64,000 bases of DNA from AWTP1-18 sp036504515 (GTDB taxonomy: Bacteria > Pseudomonadota > Gammaproteobacteria > Burkholderiales > Rhodocyclaceae), in the NCBI GenBank assembly GCA_036504515.1, contig DASXVA010000007.1, forward strand, positions 248,001 through 312,000. The letters run 5' to 3'. Shown piece by piece: positions 24,579-32,317 of the stretch (the first letter of the stretch is position 1; every line of letters begins with the position of its first letter). The notes below the pieces were generated by a model. The model made no database searches. It was not told the DNA's origin and worked only from the letters and a program-made list of their open reading frames with translations. The translations under genes and the position numbers were made by a program.

Positions 24579-26417
24579 CTAGCCTTCCTGTTGCAGCTTG
24601 CGGTACAGGGTGGTGCGGGTGATGCCCAGCTCCCGGGCGGCGGCAGAGATGTTGCCGCCGCAGCGGCTGACGGCTTCCTTGACCAGCCGGACCTCGCTGG
24701 CGCGCAGGCTGTTGTTTGATTGATCGGCAGACAGGGGCTCGCACTGTTCCGATAATTCTGCCGGCAGGTGTTCCGGCAGCAGGCAAGCGTCCTGATCGTC
24801 GATCAATGCTGCAGCCAGTCGTAGCACATTGCGTAATTGCCGGATGTTGCCCGGCCAGTTGTGGCGCCGCAGTAATTCCAGGGCTTCATTGCTGATGCGA
24901 GGGGGCGGGTTGCCGCATTCTTCGGCCAGCAAGCGGCTTGCGAGGGCGGGCAGGTCCGAGCGTTCACGTAATGGTGGAATGCTGAGAGCCATGCCGCTCA
25001 GCCGAAAATACAGATCGGCGCGGAAGCTGCCGTCGGCGACTTTTTCCTGCAGGGGCTGATGGCTGGCGCAGATGATGGCAATGTCCAGGGGGATTTCTTC
25101 GCCGCCGCCCAGGGGGCTGACGCTGCGGGTTTCCAGCACCCGTAGCAACACGGATTGCAGGTTCAGGGGCATGTCGCCGATTTCGTCGAGAAACAGGGTG
25201 CCGCCATGGGCTTCCCGCAACTTGCCAGAAGCGCCTTGCGGGCGGGCGCCGGTGAAGGCCCCTTCGGTGTAGCCGAACAGTTCAGCCTCAATCAGGGGAC
25301 CAGGAATGGCCGCGCAATTGATGGCGACAAAGGGCCCCTGGCGCCGTTGCGAGCTGCGATGGCAAGCCTGGGCAAACACTTCTTTGCCGGTACCGGTCTC
25401 GCCTTGAATCATCAAGGCAATGTTGCGATCCACTACCCGCAATGCGCGCTGGATCGCGGTCCAGAGGCGGGCGTCGCCGGTATCCAGAGCTTGGAGCGGA
25501 CAGGTTTCGTTGGTGGACGATGTTGCTGTTTCAACGGGTGCTGGTGTGGTTTCCGGAAAGGCCGCGGTACCGGAGCCCGGCTTCAATCGCGCCCAGAAGT
25601 TCTGCCGTCGAAGGTTGAGCAGGCTGACGGGATGCTGGCTACCGCTCTTCAGCAAGCGTTGTTTTTCTTGCGGTGAAAGATGCAACGCGGCCTCGATGGC
25701 CATGCCCTGGCTATTGCCGGCAAAGAGTCGGGCGCGACGATTGAGGGCGATCACCTTGCCTTCTTCGTTGAGTACCAGCAGGCCTTCCAGAGGCGTGGAC
25801 AGGGCTTCCTGACTGGGAGCGATCAGTATCTGGCAATGGGCTTTGTCACAGGTTTCCACCAGCCGGTTTTCAATCAGGTCCACGGCGTTTTGCACCAGGG
25901 CGCGAACGTGGGGAATGGACAGGTCGCCATCGCTGAGTATGCCCAGCACGCCAAGGATGCCGCCGTTGCTTTCCGGCAAGGGAATGGGGCAGGCGATGCC
26001 GCGCAGAAAGCGGTGGCGCGTGAGGAAATGCTCGTCGTCAATGACGGCCACCGCCTGGCCTTCTTCCAGAGCGAGCCCCAGGGCGTTGGTGCCCATGACG
26101 GTCTCGTTCCAGAGGGCGCCGGGCACCAGGGCAAGGGACTCGGCCTTGTCCAGGGTGCCGGGATCGCCGATCACCCGCAGCACTGTGGCTTGATTATCCG
26201 TGAGCACGATCAGCGAAGCGGTCCGGGCCAGGGATTGGTGCAGGTGTTCCATCAGCGGTTGGGCGTAGGACACCAGCCGCGATTGTTCCTCCAACCGTTG
26301 GGCCAGGGCGCTGCGATGCAGCACAGCGTTGGCGCCGAGTTTTTCGGCATCAAGGCTGTAGCGGGCGCAACGCTCCCAGGAGCGGCGAATGGTTTCGCTG
26401 ATGACAGGGGGATTCAT
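24579..26417 (-). CDS. AcoR-like sigma-54-dependent transcriptional activator
   Basis: The 612-residue enhancer-binding protein has an N-terminal GAF-type sensing region (~45-190), a PAS-like segment (~200-280) and the AAA+ core with Walker A GETGTGKE (339-346). GAFTGA (386-391), the loop that contacts sigma-54, and Walker B GGTLFLDEIGD follow. A Fis-type helix-turn-helix lies at the end (GGNISAAARELGITRTTLYRKLQ). It diverges from the aldehyde dehydrogenase gene, which has a -24/-12 promoter, the classic layout of AcoR/acoXABC systems. The effector is probably acetaldehyde, an alcohol or a related small molecule. Confidence 0.93.
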   Translation of the reverse strand: MNPPVISETIRRSWERCARYSLDAEKLGANAVLHRSALAQRLEEQSRLVSYAQPLMEHLHQSLARTASLIVLTDNQATVLRVIGDPGTLDKAESLALVPGALWNETVMGTNALGLALEEGQAVAVIDDEHFLTRHRFLRGIACPIPLPESNGGILGVLGILSDGDLSIPHVRALVQNAVDLIENRLVETCDKAHCQILIAPSQEALSTPLEGLLVLNEEGKVIALNRRARLFAGNSQGMAIEAALHLSPQEKQRLLKSGSQHPVSLLNLRRQNFWARLKPGSGTAAFPETTPAPVETATSSTNETCPLQALDTGDARLWTAIQRALRVVDRNIALMIQGETGTGKEVFAQACHRSSQRRQGPFVAINCAAIPGPLIEAELFGYTEGAFTGARPQGASGKLREAHGGTLFLDEIGDMPLNLQSVLLRVLETRSVSPLGGGEEIPLDIAIICASHQPLQEKVADGSFRADLYFRLSGMALSIPPLRERSDLPALASRLLAEECGNPPPRISNEALELLRRHNWPGNIRQLRNVLRLAAALIDDQDACLLPEHLPAELSEQCEPLSADQSNNSLRASEVRLVKEAVSRCGGNISAAARELGITRTTLYRKLQQEG

Positions 26418-26605
26418 GAGGGCGACTTCCGCAGGAAGTGTGCCGTGGAAAATCGAGGGAGATGCGCCTCAAAGTGCAGCAGAACAAAAAGCGAATGCTC
26501 TTGCCTGCAACAGCTGTAAAAAAATGGGACAGGCCGGGGGCAAATTCGCTTTGTGTTTTTCTGCTCAAAAGATAAGGCAGCGCTAGATATTTTAGTGATG
26601 GCCTT

Positions 26606-26622
26606 GTAACTGGTTGAGTTAC
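26606..26622. promoter_or_regulatory. Candidate activator site upstream of the aldehyde dehydrogenase
   Basis: GTAACT-GGTTG-AGTTAC is a perfect inverted repeat with 6-base arms, about 70 bases upstream of the predicted start. Its left part, TTGTAACTGGTTG, recurs as TTGTAACGGGTTG at 32237-32249 beside the other activator gene. Confidence 0.5.
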
Positions 26623-26658
26623 TGATGGATTATTGATTAATGTACAAATAGTTTAGGT

Positions 26659-26675
26659 CTGGCATGTTAGATGCT
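26659..26675 (+). promoter_or_regulatory. Sigma-54 promoter of the aldehyde dehydrogenase gene
   Basis: CTGGCATGTTAGATGCT keeps GG-N10-GC and the TGGCA -24 box, with ATGC instead of TTGC at -12. The predicted start near 26686 is about 60 bases before the ATG. Confidence 0.6.
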
Positions 26676-26746
26676 GATGGAGGTACAGCGCCTAAGGCGC
26701 ATTGCTCAACAAACAAGTAGTCCCAGACAAACATCAGGAGGAACAC

Positions 26747-28267
26747 ATGCTGTACGCACTCCCCGGCACCGCAGGTGCAAAGGTTCAATACAAAGCCAAG
26801 TACGACAACTTCATCGGCGGCAAGTGGGTTGCTCCGGTCAAGGGTCAGTACTTCGACGTTATTACTCCCATCACTGGCAAGCCCTATACCCAAGCTGCCC
26901 GTTCTACTGAAGAAGACATCAACCTCGCCCTGGATGCCGCCCACGCTGCTGCCGACAAGTGGGGCAAGACTTCGATCACCGAACGTTCCAATCTTCTGCT
27001 CAAGATTGCCGATCGCATCGACGCGAATCTTGAACTGCTGGCCTACGCCGAAACCGTGGATAACGGCAAAGCCATCCGCGAAACCCTGAACGCCGACGTT
27101 CCCCTTTCTTCCGATCACTTCCGTTACTTCGCCGGCTGCCTGCGTTCCCAGGAAGGCGCCCTGAGCGAGATCGACGAAACCACCGTCGCCTATCACTTCC
27201 ATGAGCCCCTCGGTGTGGTCGGTCAGATCATCCCCTGGAACTTCCCCCTGCTGATGGCTGCCTGGAAACTGGCTCCCGCTATCGGTGCCGGCAACTGCGT
27301 GGTGTTGAAGCCCGCCGAGTCCACCCCCATCAGCATCCTGCTGCTGGCTGAACTGATTGCCGACCTGCTGCCCCCTGGCGTGCTCAACATCGTCAATGGT
27401 CTGGGTCGCGAAGCCGGCATGCCGCTGGCCACCAGCAAGCGTATCGCCAAGATCGCCTTCACCGGTTCCACTGCCACTGGCCGCGTCATCGCCCAGGCCG
27501 CTGCCACCAACCTGATTCCTGCAACCCTGGAACTGGGTGGCAAATCCCCCAACATCTTCTTCGCCGATGTGGCCGATCACGACGATGATTTCTTCGACAA
27601 GGCTATCGAAGGTCTGGTGCTGTTTGCCTTCAACCAAGGCGAAGTGTGTACCTGCCCTTCCCGCGCCCTGATCCATGAGTCCATCTACGACAAGTTCATG
27701 GAGCGTGCCCTGGCTCGCGTCAAGGCCATCAAGCAATTGAGCCCCCTGGATACGGATGCCATGATGGGTGCCCAGGCTTCCCAGATGCAGATGGACAAGA
27801 TCGAGTCCTACCTCAAGCTGGGCAAGGAAGAAGGCGCCCAGTGCTTGATCGGTGGCGAACGTGCCCATCTTGGTGGCGACCTGGCCGACGGCTATTACAT
27901 CCAGCCCACCCTGTTCAAGGGCCACAACAAGATGCGCATCTTCCAGGAAGAAATCTTCGGGCCCGTGCTGGCCGTGACCACTTTCAAGACCGAAGCCGAA
28001 GCTCTGGAAATCGCCAACGACACGCCCTACGGTCTCGGCGCCGGTGTCTGGAGCCGCGACGGTTCCACTGCCTATCGCATGGGCCGCGGCATCAAGGCCG
28101 GTCGTGTGTGGACCAACTGCTACCACGCCTACCCTGCCCACGCGACTTTCGGTGGTTACAAGGAATCCGGTATCGGTCGTGAAACCCACAAGATGATGCT
28201 GGATCATTATCAGCAGACCAAGAACCTGCTGGTCAGCTACAGCCCCAAAGCCCTGGGCTTCTTCTAA
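26747..28267 (+). CDS. exaC: NAD+-dependent acetaldehyde dehydrogenase (ExaC/AcoD type)
   Basis: This enzyme oxidises acetaldehyde and similar aldehydes to acids in the cytosol, the step after the periplasmic alcohol dehydrogenases. The 506-residue protein shows WNFPLLMAAWKLAPAIGAGN, FTGSTATGR, the general-base Glu in LELGGKSPNIFF, the nucleophile Cys in NQGEVCTCPSRALIH and EEIFGPVLAV. The NQGEVCT context is typical of the AcoD/ExaC group. ATG 26747 follows AGGAGGA. It is followed, beyond an intrinsic terminator, by a DUF779 gene and a cytochrome c gene, a neighbourhood known for this enzyme group. Confidence 0.94.
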   Translation: MLYALPGTAGAKVQYKAKYDNFIGGKWVAPVKGQYFDVITPITGKPYTQAARSTEEDINLALDAAHAAADKWGKTSITERSNLLLKIADRIDANLELLAYAETVDNGKAIRETLNADVPLSSDHFRYFAGCLRSQEGALSEIDETTVAYHFHEPLGVVGQIIPWNFPLLMAAWKLAPAIGAGNCVVLKPAESTPISILLLAELIADLLPPGVLNIVNGLGREAGMPLATSKRIAKIAFTGSTATGRVIAQAAATNLIPATLELGGKSPNIFFADVADHDDDFFDKAIEGLVLFAFNQGEVCTCPSRALIHESIYDKFMERALARVKAIKQLSPLDTDAMMGAQASQMQMDKIESYLKLGKEEGAQCLIGGERAHLGGDLADGYYIQPTLFKGHNKMRIFQEEIFGPVLAVTTFKTEAEALEIANDTPYGLGAGVWSRDGSTAYRMGRGIKAGRVWTNCYHAYPAHATFGGYKESGIGRETHKMMLDHYQQTKNLLVSYSPKALGFF

Positions 28268-28274
28268 ATCGGCT

Positions 28275-28308
28275 CAGCCCCCGGCATGGTTATCGTGCCT
28301 GGGGGCTG
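28275..28308 (+). other. Hairpin after the aldehyde dehydrogenase gene
   Basis: CAGCCCCCGGCA pairs with TGCCTGGGGGCTG (one mismatch) a few bases after the stop codon. It lacks a T run, so it probably protects the 3' end of the message rather than ending transcription. Confidence 0.5.
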
Positions 28309-28348
28309 TTGCCGACAACGGTTAACTTCCACTGCGTGTAAGTCTTTT

Positions 28349-28374
28349 GGGCGACTCCGGTCGCCCATTTTTTT
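28349..28374 (+). terminator. Intrinsic terminator just upstream of the DUF779 gene
   Basis: GGGCGAC-TCCG-GTCGCCC followed by A and seven T is a textbook Rho-independent terminator. It ends only 24 bases before the DUF779 start codon and overlaps that gene's leader, so it may act as an attenuator. Confidence 0.9.
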
Positions 28375-28397
28375 CTTCCAGCGCTGAAGGAGTCGTC

Positions 28398-28781
28398 ATG
28401 GTCGAGAAAGTGATCGCCACGGAAACTGCCCTGGCCTTGATCGAACGCCTCAAGGCAAAGTTTGGCGCCTTGATGTTCTTCCAGTCCGGTGGTTGCTGTG
28501 ATGGGAGCTCCCCCATGTGTCATCCCGAGGGCGAGTTCATCGTCAGTTCGACGGATCTGTTGCTGGGGGAAATCGGTGGCTGTCCCTTCTACATCAGTGC
28601 CTACCAGTACGAATACTGGCGCCACACACAACTCATCATTGATGCAACGGAAGGGATGGGCAACGGGTTTTCACTGGAAGGGCCGGAGGGGTGGAGTTTT
28701 CTGTTGAAGTCCCGCCTGTTTTCGGATGGGGAATGGGCTGAAATTCAGGCGCAGGAATCTGCTGCCACGCCAATCAATTAA
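28398..28781 (+). CDS. DUF779 family protein associated with aldehyde dehydrogenase
   Basis: The 127-residue cytosolic protein has the DUF779 signature: FFQSGGCCDGSSPMCHPEGEF with a Cys-Cys pair and a further Cys-His, then GGCPFYISAYQYEYWRHTQLIIDATEGMGNGFSLE. Genes of this family accompany AcoD/ExaC-type acetaldehyde dehydrogenases in many bacteria, but the molecular role is unknown. The clustered cysteines suggest metal binding or redox activity. ATG 28398 follows AAGGAG. Confidence 0.85.
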   Translation: MVEKVIATETALALIERLKAKFGALMFFQSGGCCDGSSPMCHPEGEFIVSSTDLLLGEIGGCPFYISAYQYEYWRHTQLIIDATEGMGNGFSLEGPEGWSFLLKSRLFSDGEWAEIQAQESAATPIN

Positions 28782-28798
28782 TCAAAAGCGAGGATGTC

Positions 28799-29116
28799 AT
28801 GAAGTCATTTCTTTCAATCACTGCCCTGACCCTGGTACTGGGCGCTTCCCTGCCGGCTCAAGCGAGCGAGGCCATCATCAAGAAGGCCCGCTGTGTGGCC
28901 TGTCATGCGGTGGACAAGAAACTGGTGGGTCCAGCCTACAAGGATGTGGCCGAGAAGTATCGCGGTGATGCCGGTGCCGTGGCCAAGTTGGCGCACAAGG
29001 TTCGTAACGGCGGCAGCGGTGTCTGGGGCGATATTCCCATGACCCCCAACGGCCCGGACAAAATCAGCGATGCCGATTTGAATCAGGCCATCGAATGGAT
29101 TCTCAGCTTGAAGTGA
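28799..29116 (+). CDS. Small periplasmic cytochrome c (c551/c552-like)
   Basis: The 105-residue precursor has a signal peptide ending QAS near residue 22-23, one haem site CVACH, the class I motif LVGPAYKDVAEKY and the distal methionine in IPMTPN. It ends with the C-terminal helix LNQAIEWILSLK. It starts 17 bases after the DUF779 gene and ends before a strong bidirectional terminator. It is likely an electron shuttle from the alcohol dehydrogenases to a terminal oxidase. It is shorter than the cytochrome at 20016. Confidence 0.9.
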   Translation: MKSFLSITALTLVLGASLPAQASEAIIKKARCVACHAVDKKLVGPAYKDVAEKYRGDAGAVAKLAHKVRNGGSGVWGDIPMTPNGPDKISDADLNQAIEWILSLK

Positions 29117-29161
29117 TTTTGGTTCTGGTGGCCGGGACCGGGAAAGTGCTCCAGGTCTTCT

Positions 29162-29194
29162 AAAACACATGCTCCATCATGGAGCATGTGTTTT
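29162..29194. terminator. Bidirectional terminator
   Basis: A perfect 15-bp stem AAAACACATGCTCCA with its complement encloses a TCA loop. The A/T-rich ends allow termination of the plus-strand cytochrome transcript and of the minus-strand pedF-b561 transcript. Confidence 0.85.
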
Positions 29195-29214
29195 ATTTAT
29201 AAACAATTACTGTG

Positions 29215-29751
29215 TCACGCAGGTTTGCGGCCGGGCATCATGCGGGACAGGATGCTATCCTTGCGCAAAGCATGGAACAATGCAGCTCCCACGTGGAGGG
29301 CCAGGGTCAGGCAAAGCAGGATGGCGCCGACCTTGTGGGCGCCGTTGAACAGGGCATTGAGTGCTTCATCAGGCCCCCAGGGCCTGGGCAGGAGCAGGCC
29401 AAAAAACTTGGTCGGATATTTGGTGAAAGAGGCGGACAGATAGCCAAAGACCGGCATGGCCGCAAGCAACACGTAGAGCAAGCGATGAGTATGGCGGGCT
29501 GCTGTGCGCTGCCAGGCCGGTAAAAAATCCGGTTCCGGTGGTGGGGCATGGCGCGAACGCCAGAACAGCCGCAGGGCAATCAGCAACAATGCGCACAAGC
29601 CCAGGGATTTGTGTAGCGCGACGGCGGCGGAAAAATCCGGCCCCTTGGGCAAGGTACCCATCCAGTAACCCAGGGCCAGCAGACAGAGCACCAGGGCGGC
29701 TTGCAGCCAATGGATCAGGATGGCGGTATTGGTATAGCGAGGCGTGGTCAT
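29215..29751 (-). CDS. Cytochrome b561-family membrane protein
   Basis: The 178-residue inner-membrane protein has four predicted helices and the haem-ligating histidines of the prokaryotic b561 family: His14 in AILIHWLQAALV, His47 in VALHKSLGLCALLLIALRLFWR, and His in GAHKVGAILLCLTLALHVGAALFHALR. Such proteins move electrons between quinol and periplasmic carriers. It is last in the pedF operon, so it may link the quinoprotein cytochromes to the ubiquinone pool. Confidence 0.88.
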   Translation of the reverse strand: MTTPRYTNTAILIHWLQAALVLCLLALGYWMGTLPKGPDFSAAVALHKSLGLCALLLIALRLFWRSRHAPPPEPDFLPAWQRTAARHTHRLLYVLLAAMPVFGYLSASFTKYPTKFFGLLLPRPWGPDEALNALFNGAHKVGAILLCLTLALHVGAALFHALRKDSILSRMMPGRKPA

Positions 29752-29806
29752 GGCGGCTCCGGCCGGTGGGGCATTGAGGGGCGAGAACAGAACGCTGCGG
29801 ATGGAT

Positions 29807-30751
29807 TCAGCGGATCACGACGCCCCAAGGCAGCTCACCCACGGTGATGTCCTGGGTTTTGCTGCGGCTTTCCGTGTCTATGACTGATACGCTGTTGGAG
29901 CGGCCATTGGCGACGTAGAGTTGTTTTCCGTCAGGAGTCAGGGCCATGTTCCAGGGCCGCTTGCCGACTTCAATGGTGGCTGTCACCTGATTGGTGGCGG
30001 TGTCGATCACCATCACCGTGCCGTCGCGGCCGTTGGAGACATAGACCTGGCGCCCGCTGGGATGGACGGCGATGCCGGCAGGGTTGAGGCCCGCGGAAAT
30101 TGTCGCCAAGACCTTGCGGCTGGTCGTATCGACAACGAAGACCTTACCTGCCAGCTCGCAGGCGATATAGGCCCGTTTGCCGTCCGGCAGAAAGCCGATA
30201 CCGCGGGGACGTTTGCCCACGGCGATTTGTCCCACCTGTTTTTGGCTGGCGCGGTCAATCACATCCACTTGTTCCGCCTCTTCGGCGCTGACGTAGATCC
30301 AGCGGCCATCGAGGCTGAATACCGCATGCTCAGGATTTTTGCCTTTGACCTTGATATCGGCCAGCTTCACCAGATTGACCGCATCCACCAGGGTGACGCT
30401 GTTGCTTTCCTCGACGGCGACCGCCAGTTGGGCGCCATCCGGGGAGAGATAGACCCCTTCCGGCGATTTGCCGAGGCCCAGTTGGGACACCGTAACGCCG
30501 CTCAGGGTGTCGACCTTGATCAGGCTGTTGCTTTGGGCATCGGTCAGGTAAAGCCAGCGACCATCCAGGCTGGCGGCGATTCCCCGGGGGCGCTTGCCCG
30601 CCGCAAGGGAATTCACCACCAGATGACTCTCGGTATCAACGACGCTGACCGTGGCTGACTTTTCATTGGGAACGTAGGCCATCGGCCCCGCCCAGGCGCT
30701 TCCCTGAGTCAGGAAGGGGGCCAGGGCGAGCAGCAGCGTTGATATTTTCAT
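29807..30751 (-). CDS. PQQ-catabolism-associated YVTN beta-propeller protein
   Basis: The 314-residue exported protein has a signal peptide (~1-21) followed by about seven repeats of the YVTN type (VDTESHLVVNSLAAGKRPRGIAASLDGRWLYLTD, TINPAGI-like turns, VYVSNGRDGTVMVIDTATNQV, LYVANGRSNSVSVIDTE). Proteins of this pattern are known companions of PQQ alcohol catabolism. It is not itself a PQQ enzyme, because it lacks tryptophan-docking motifs. It lies one base after the substrate-binding-protein gene. A scaffold or binding role in the periplasm is likely; no reaction is known. Confidence 0.82.
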   Translation of the reverse strand: MKISTLLLALAPFLTQGSAWAGPMAYVPNEKSATVSVVDTESHLVVNSLAAGKRPRGIAASLDGRWLYLTDAQSNSLIKVDTLSGVTVSQLGLGKSPEGVYLSPDGAQLAVAVEESNSVTLVDAVNLVKLADIKVKGKNPEHAVFSLDGRWIYVSAEEAEQVDVIDRASQKQVGQIAVGKRPRGIGFLPDGKRAYIACELAGKVFVVDTTSRKVLATISAGLNPAGIAVHPSGRQVYVSNGRDGTVMVIDTATNQVTATIEVGKRPWNMALTPDGKQLYVANGRSNSVSVIDTESRSKTQDITVGELPWGVVIR

Positions 30752-30752
30752 C

Positions 30753-31613
30753 TCAGTTTCCCGGAGTCTGCAGTGTGATGCCGTGGCGTTCGAAGATACG
30801 TTTTACTTCGCCACTCTTCTGTAACTGCACAAGGGCTTGGCTGACCGCATCGGCCAGAGCAGTGTTGTCCTTCTTCACCGCCATGCCCAGGGCCCAGTTA
30901 TCAATCTTCAGCTCCGGCATCTTGACGCCATCCAGAGCAAAGCGGGCAGGAGTTTTCAGTTCCGCCAAGCTGGCTTCGAGCTCGCCGCGAGGCGCCATGA
31001 CGGCAGAAACCTCACCGGCTTCCATGGCTTTGGTTGCCAGGGATACTGATTTGAAGTGCACGACCTGTTCCCGCAGGCGGCCATTAAGAGAGCCCAGGAG
31101 AAATGCATCGGCCAGGGTGGCAGTTTCCACGCCGACCTTTTCCCGGGTGAAGACTTCCAGAGCAATTGCTGCGGAACCAACTATCTTTTTCGGCACCCGT
31201 TGGGGATCCCGGGCCATGGCGATGGTTTCCACCATGTAGGGGCCGAAGATATTGACCTGTTCGTTGGCCTGAGCCAGGCGGGAGTCAAAGGGAACGTGCA
31301 TCATCAGATCGCCGGGGCGAGCGCCGAGATAGTGGCCTTTCCAGACCATATTGCGCAGGTCGTCGCCCATGTCTTCATCGGCGTTGAACCAGGCCAGTTC
31401 AGCCCGTAAACCCATTTGCTTGGCGATGGCCTGGGCCAGGTCCACATCGATGCCTTTGCCGTTGTGGGAGTAAGGCGGGTAGTTGTTGTACAGGGCTATC
31501 CGCAGGGTGCCGGCTTGGGCGGTCATGCCGTTGCCGTCTGCTGCCCGAGCGACCGGCAGCAGCAGGGATAGCGTCGCCAGGGTGGCAATGAGGTGTTTCG
31601 CTTTAATCCACAC
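30753..31613 (-). CDS. Quinoprotein-associated periplasmic substrate-binding-like protein
   Basis: The 286-residue exported protein belongs to the family-3 solute-binding fold (LRIALYNNYPPYSHNGKGIDVDLAQAIAKQMGLRAEL...YLGARPGDLMMHVPFD). No permease or ATPase genes accompany it. Proteins of this kind are recognised companions of quinoprotein dehydrogenases, related to MoxJ/XoxJ, which aids methanol dehydrogenase activation. GTG 31613 was chosen: GGAG lies 7 bases before it and the signal peptide (KHLIATLATLSLLLPVARA) follows at once. It overlaps the pedF stop by 11 bases. It may therefore be a dehydrogenase maturation factor rather than a transporter part. Confidence 0.83.
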   Translation of the reverse strand: MWIKAKHLIATLATLSLLLPVARAADGNGMTAQAGTLRIALYNNYPPYSHNGKGIDVDLAQAIAKQMGLRAELAWFNADEDMGDDLRNMVWKGHYLGARPGDLMMHVPFDSRLAQANEQVNIFGPYMVETIAMARDPQRVPKKIVGSAAIALEVFTREKVGVETATLADAFLLGSLNGRLREQVVHFKSVSLATKAMEAGEVSAVMAPRGELEASLAELKTPARFALDGVKMPELKIDNWALGMAVKKDNTALADAVSQALVQLQKSGEVKRIFERHGITLQTPGN

Positions 31614-32031
31614 GGACTGTCTCCAGCCAGGCGCGAATGGCCCACATGGCTTCCTGGGAGAACATTCCTTCGAAGGGAGGCATGTACACGCGGCCATCCC
31701 GGGTGGAACCGTGGCGGATGCGATTGAGGAAAATTTCGTCGCCTTCGTTGCCTTCCGGCAGATAGCGCAAGTCCGGGGCGATGCCGCCGGAGACAGCACC
31801 CAGGCCGTGGCAACGGGCACAGTTCTGGTTGAAGGCAGAAGCACCGATGTGGATGGCCGCTTCATTCTTACGGTAGGGGTTCACGGCCAGCCATTCGCTA
31901 CCCACCGGTTTGAGACTGCTGGTGTCCACCGCTTGGGGCGTGACATCCCCGTGGGCCAGGGCCTGGGAGGCGGATAGAGCCAGTAGCAGCGCAGGAATCA
32001 GCCCTTGGCGGAAAAGTCGACGTGAAATCAC
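31603..32031 (-). CDS. pedF: Cytochrome c-550 PedF
   Basis: The 142-residue exported monohaem cytochrome has a signal peptide ending ALA-HGD, the family block NPYRKNEAAIHIGASAFNQNCARCHGLGAVSGGIAPDLRYLP with haem site CARCH, and the distal methionine in VYMPPFEG. PedF-type cytochromes accept electrons from PQQ alcohol dehydrogenases in Pseudomonas. GTG 32031 has AGGGGA upstream. It heads the operon pedF, binding protein, beta-propeller and b561, behind a near-consensus sigma-54 promoter. Confidence 0.88.
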   Translation of the reverse strand: MISRRLFRQGLIPALLLALSASQALAHGDVTPQAVDTSSLKPVGSEWLAVNPYRKNEAAIHIGASAFNQNCARCHGLGAVSGGIAPDLRYLPEGNEGDEIFLNRIRHGSTRDGRVYMPPFEGMFSQEAMWAIRAWLETVRVD

Positions 32032-32107
32032 AATGGTCCCCTCGTTGTTAGATTTGATGTTGAAGCTGTACCCCTTGAGCTACAGCAGTGATCGGTGAGA
32101 GCCAATC

Positions 32108-32123
32108 AGCAAAGGGTGTGCCA
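32108..32123 (-). promoter_or_regulatory. Sigma-54 promoter of the pedF operon
   Basis: Read on the minus strand, TGGCACACCCTTTGCT matches TGGCACG-N4-TTGCW with one difference and exact GG-N10-GC spacing. The predicted start near 32097 is about 65 bases before the GTG start. Confidence 0.75.
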
Positions 32124-32180
32124 TAGTTAAATAATTGCTGTTGTATTTCTATAGGGCGCATTTGTTGAAGAATGAAGCAA

Positions 32181-32197
32181 CTGGCAAAGGAATTGCT
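32181..32197 (+). promoter_or_regulatory. Sigma-54 promoter upstream of the second activator gene
   Basis: CTGGCAAAGGAATTGCT has GG-N10-GC spacing and an intact TTGCT -12 box. It points towards the activator gene at 32318 and lies back to back with the pedF promoter, with 60 bases between the two -24 elements. A dyad TCAACA-GT-TGTTGA follows at 32211-32224. Confidence 0.6.
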
Positions 32198-32236
32198 AAG
32201 GGGAATGTGCTCAACAGTTGTTGAAAAACTGGGCAG

Positions 32237-32249
32237 TTGTAACGGGTTG
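32237..32249. promoter_or_regulatory. Candidate activator-binding motif TTGTAACGGGTTG
   Basis: This 13-mer matches TTGTAACTGGTTG at 26604-26616 with one difference. Both copies lie next to a sigma-54 promoter and an AcoR-like gene, which suggests a shared activator site. Confidence 0.4.
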
Positions 32250-32317
32250 GAACAAATTTAAGTTTGAAGTATCAATATAAGATGCGGCACAATAGACATT
32301 CGCAGGAGGAGACCACG

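Noticed and set aside
26630..28207. 525-codon open frame antisense to the aldehyde dehydrogenase
   Set aside because: Same codon-bias effect; no start signals and no recognisable domains.
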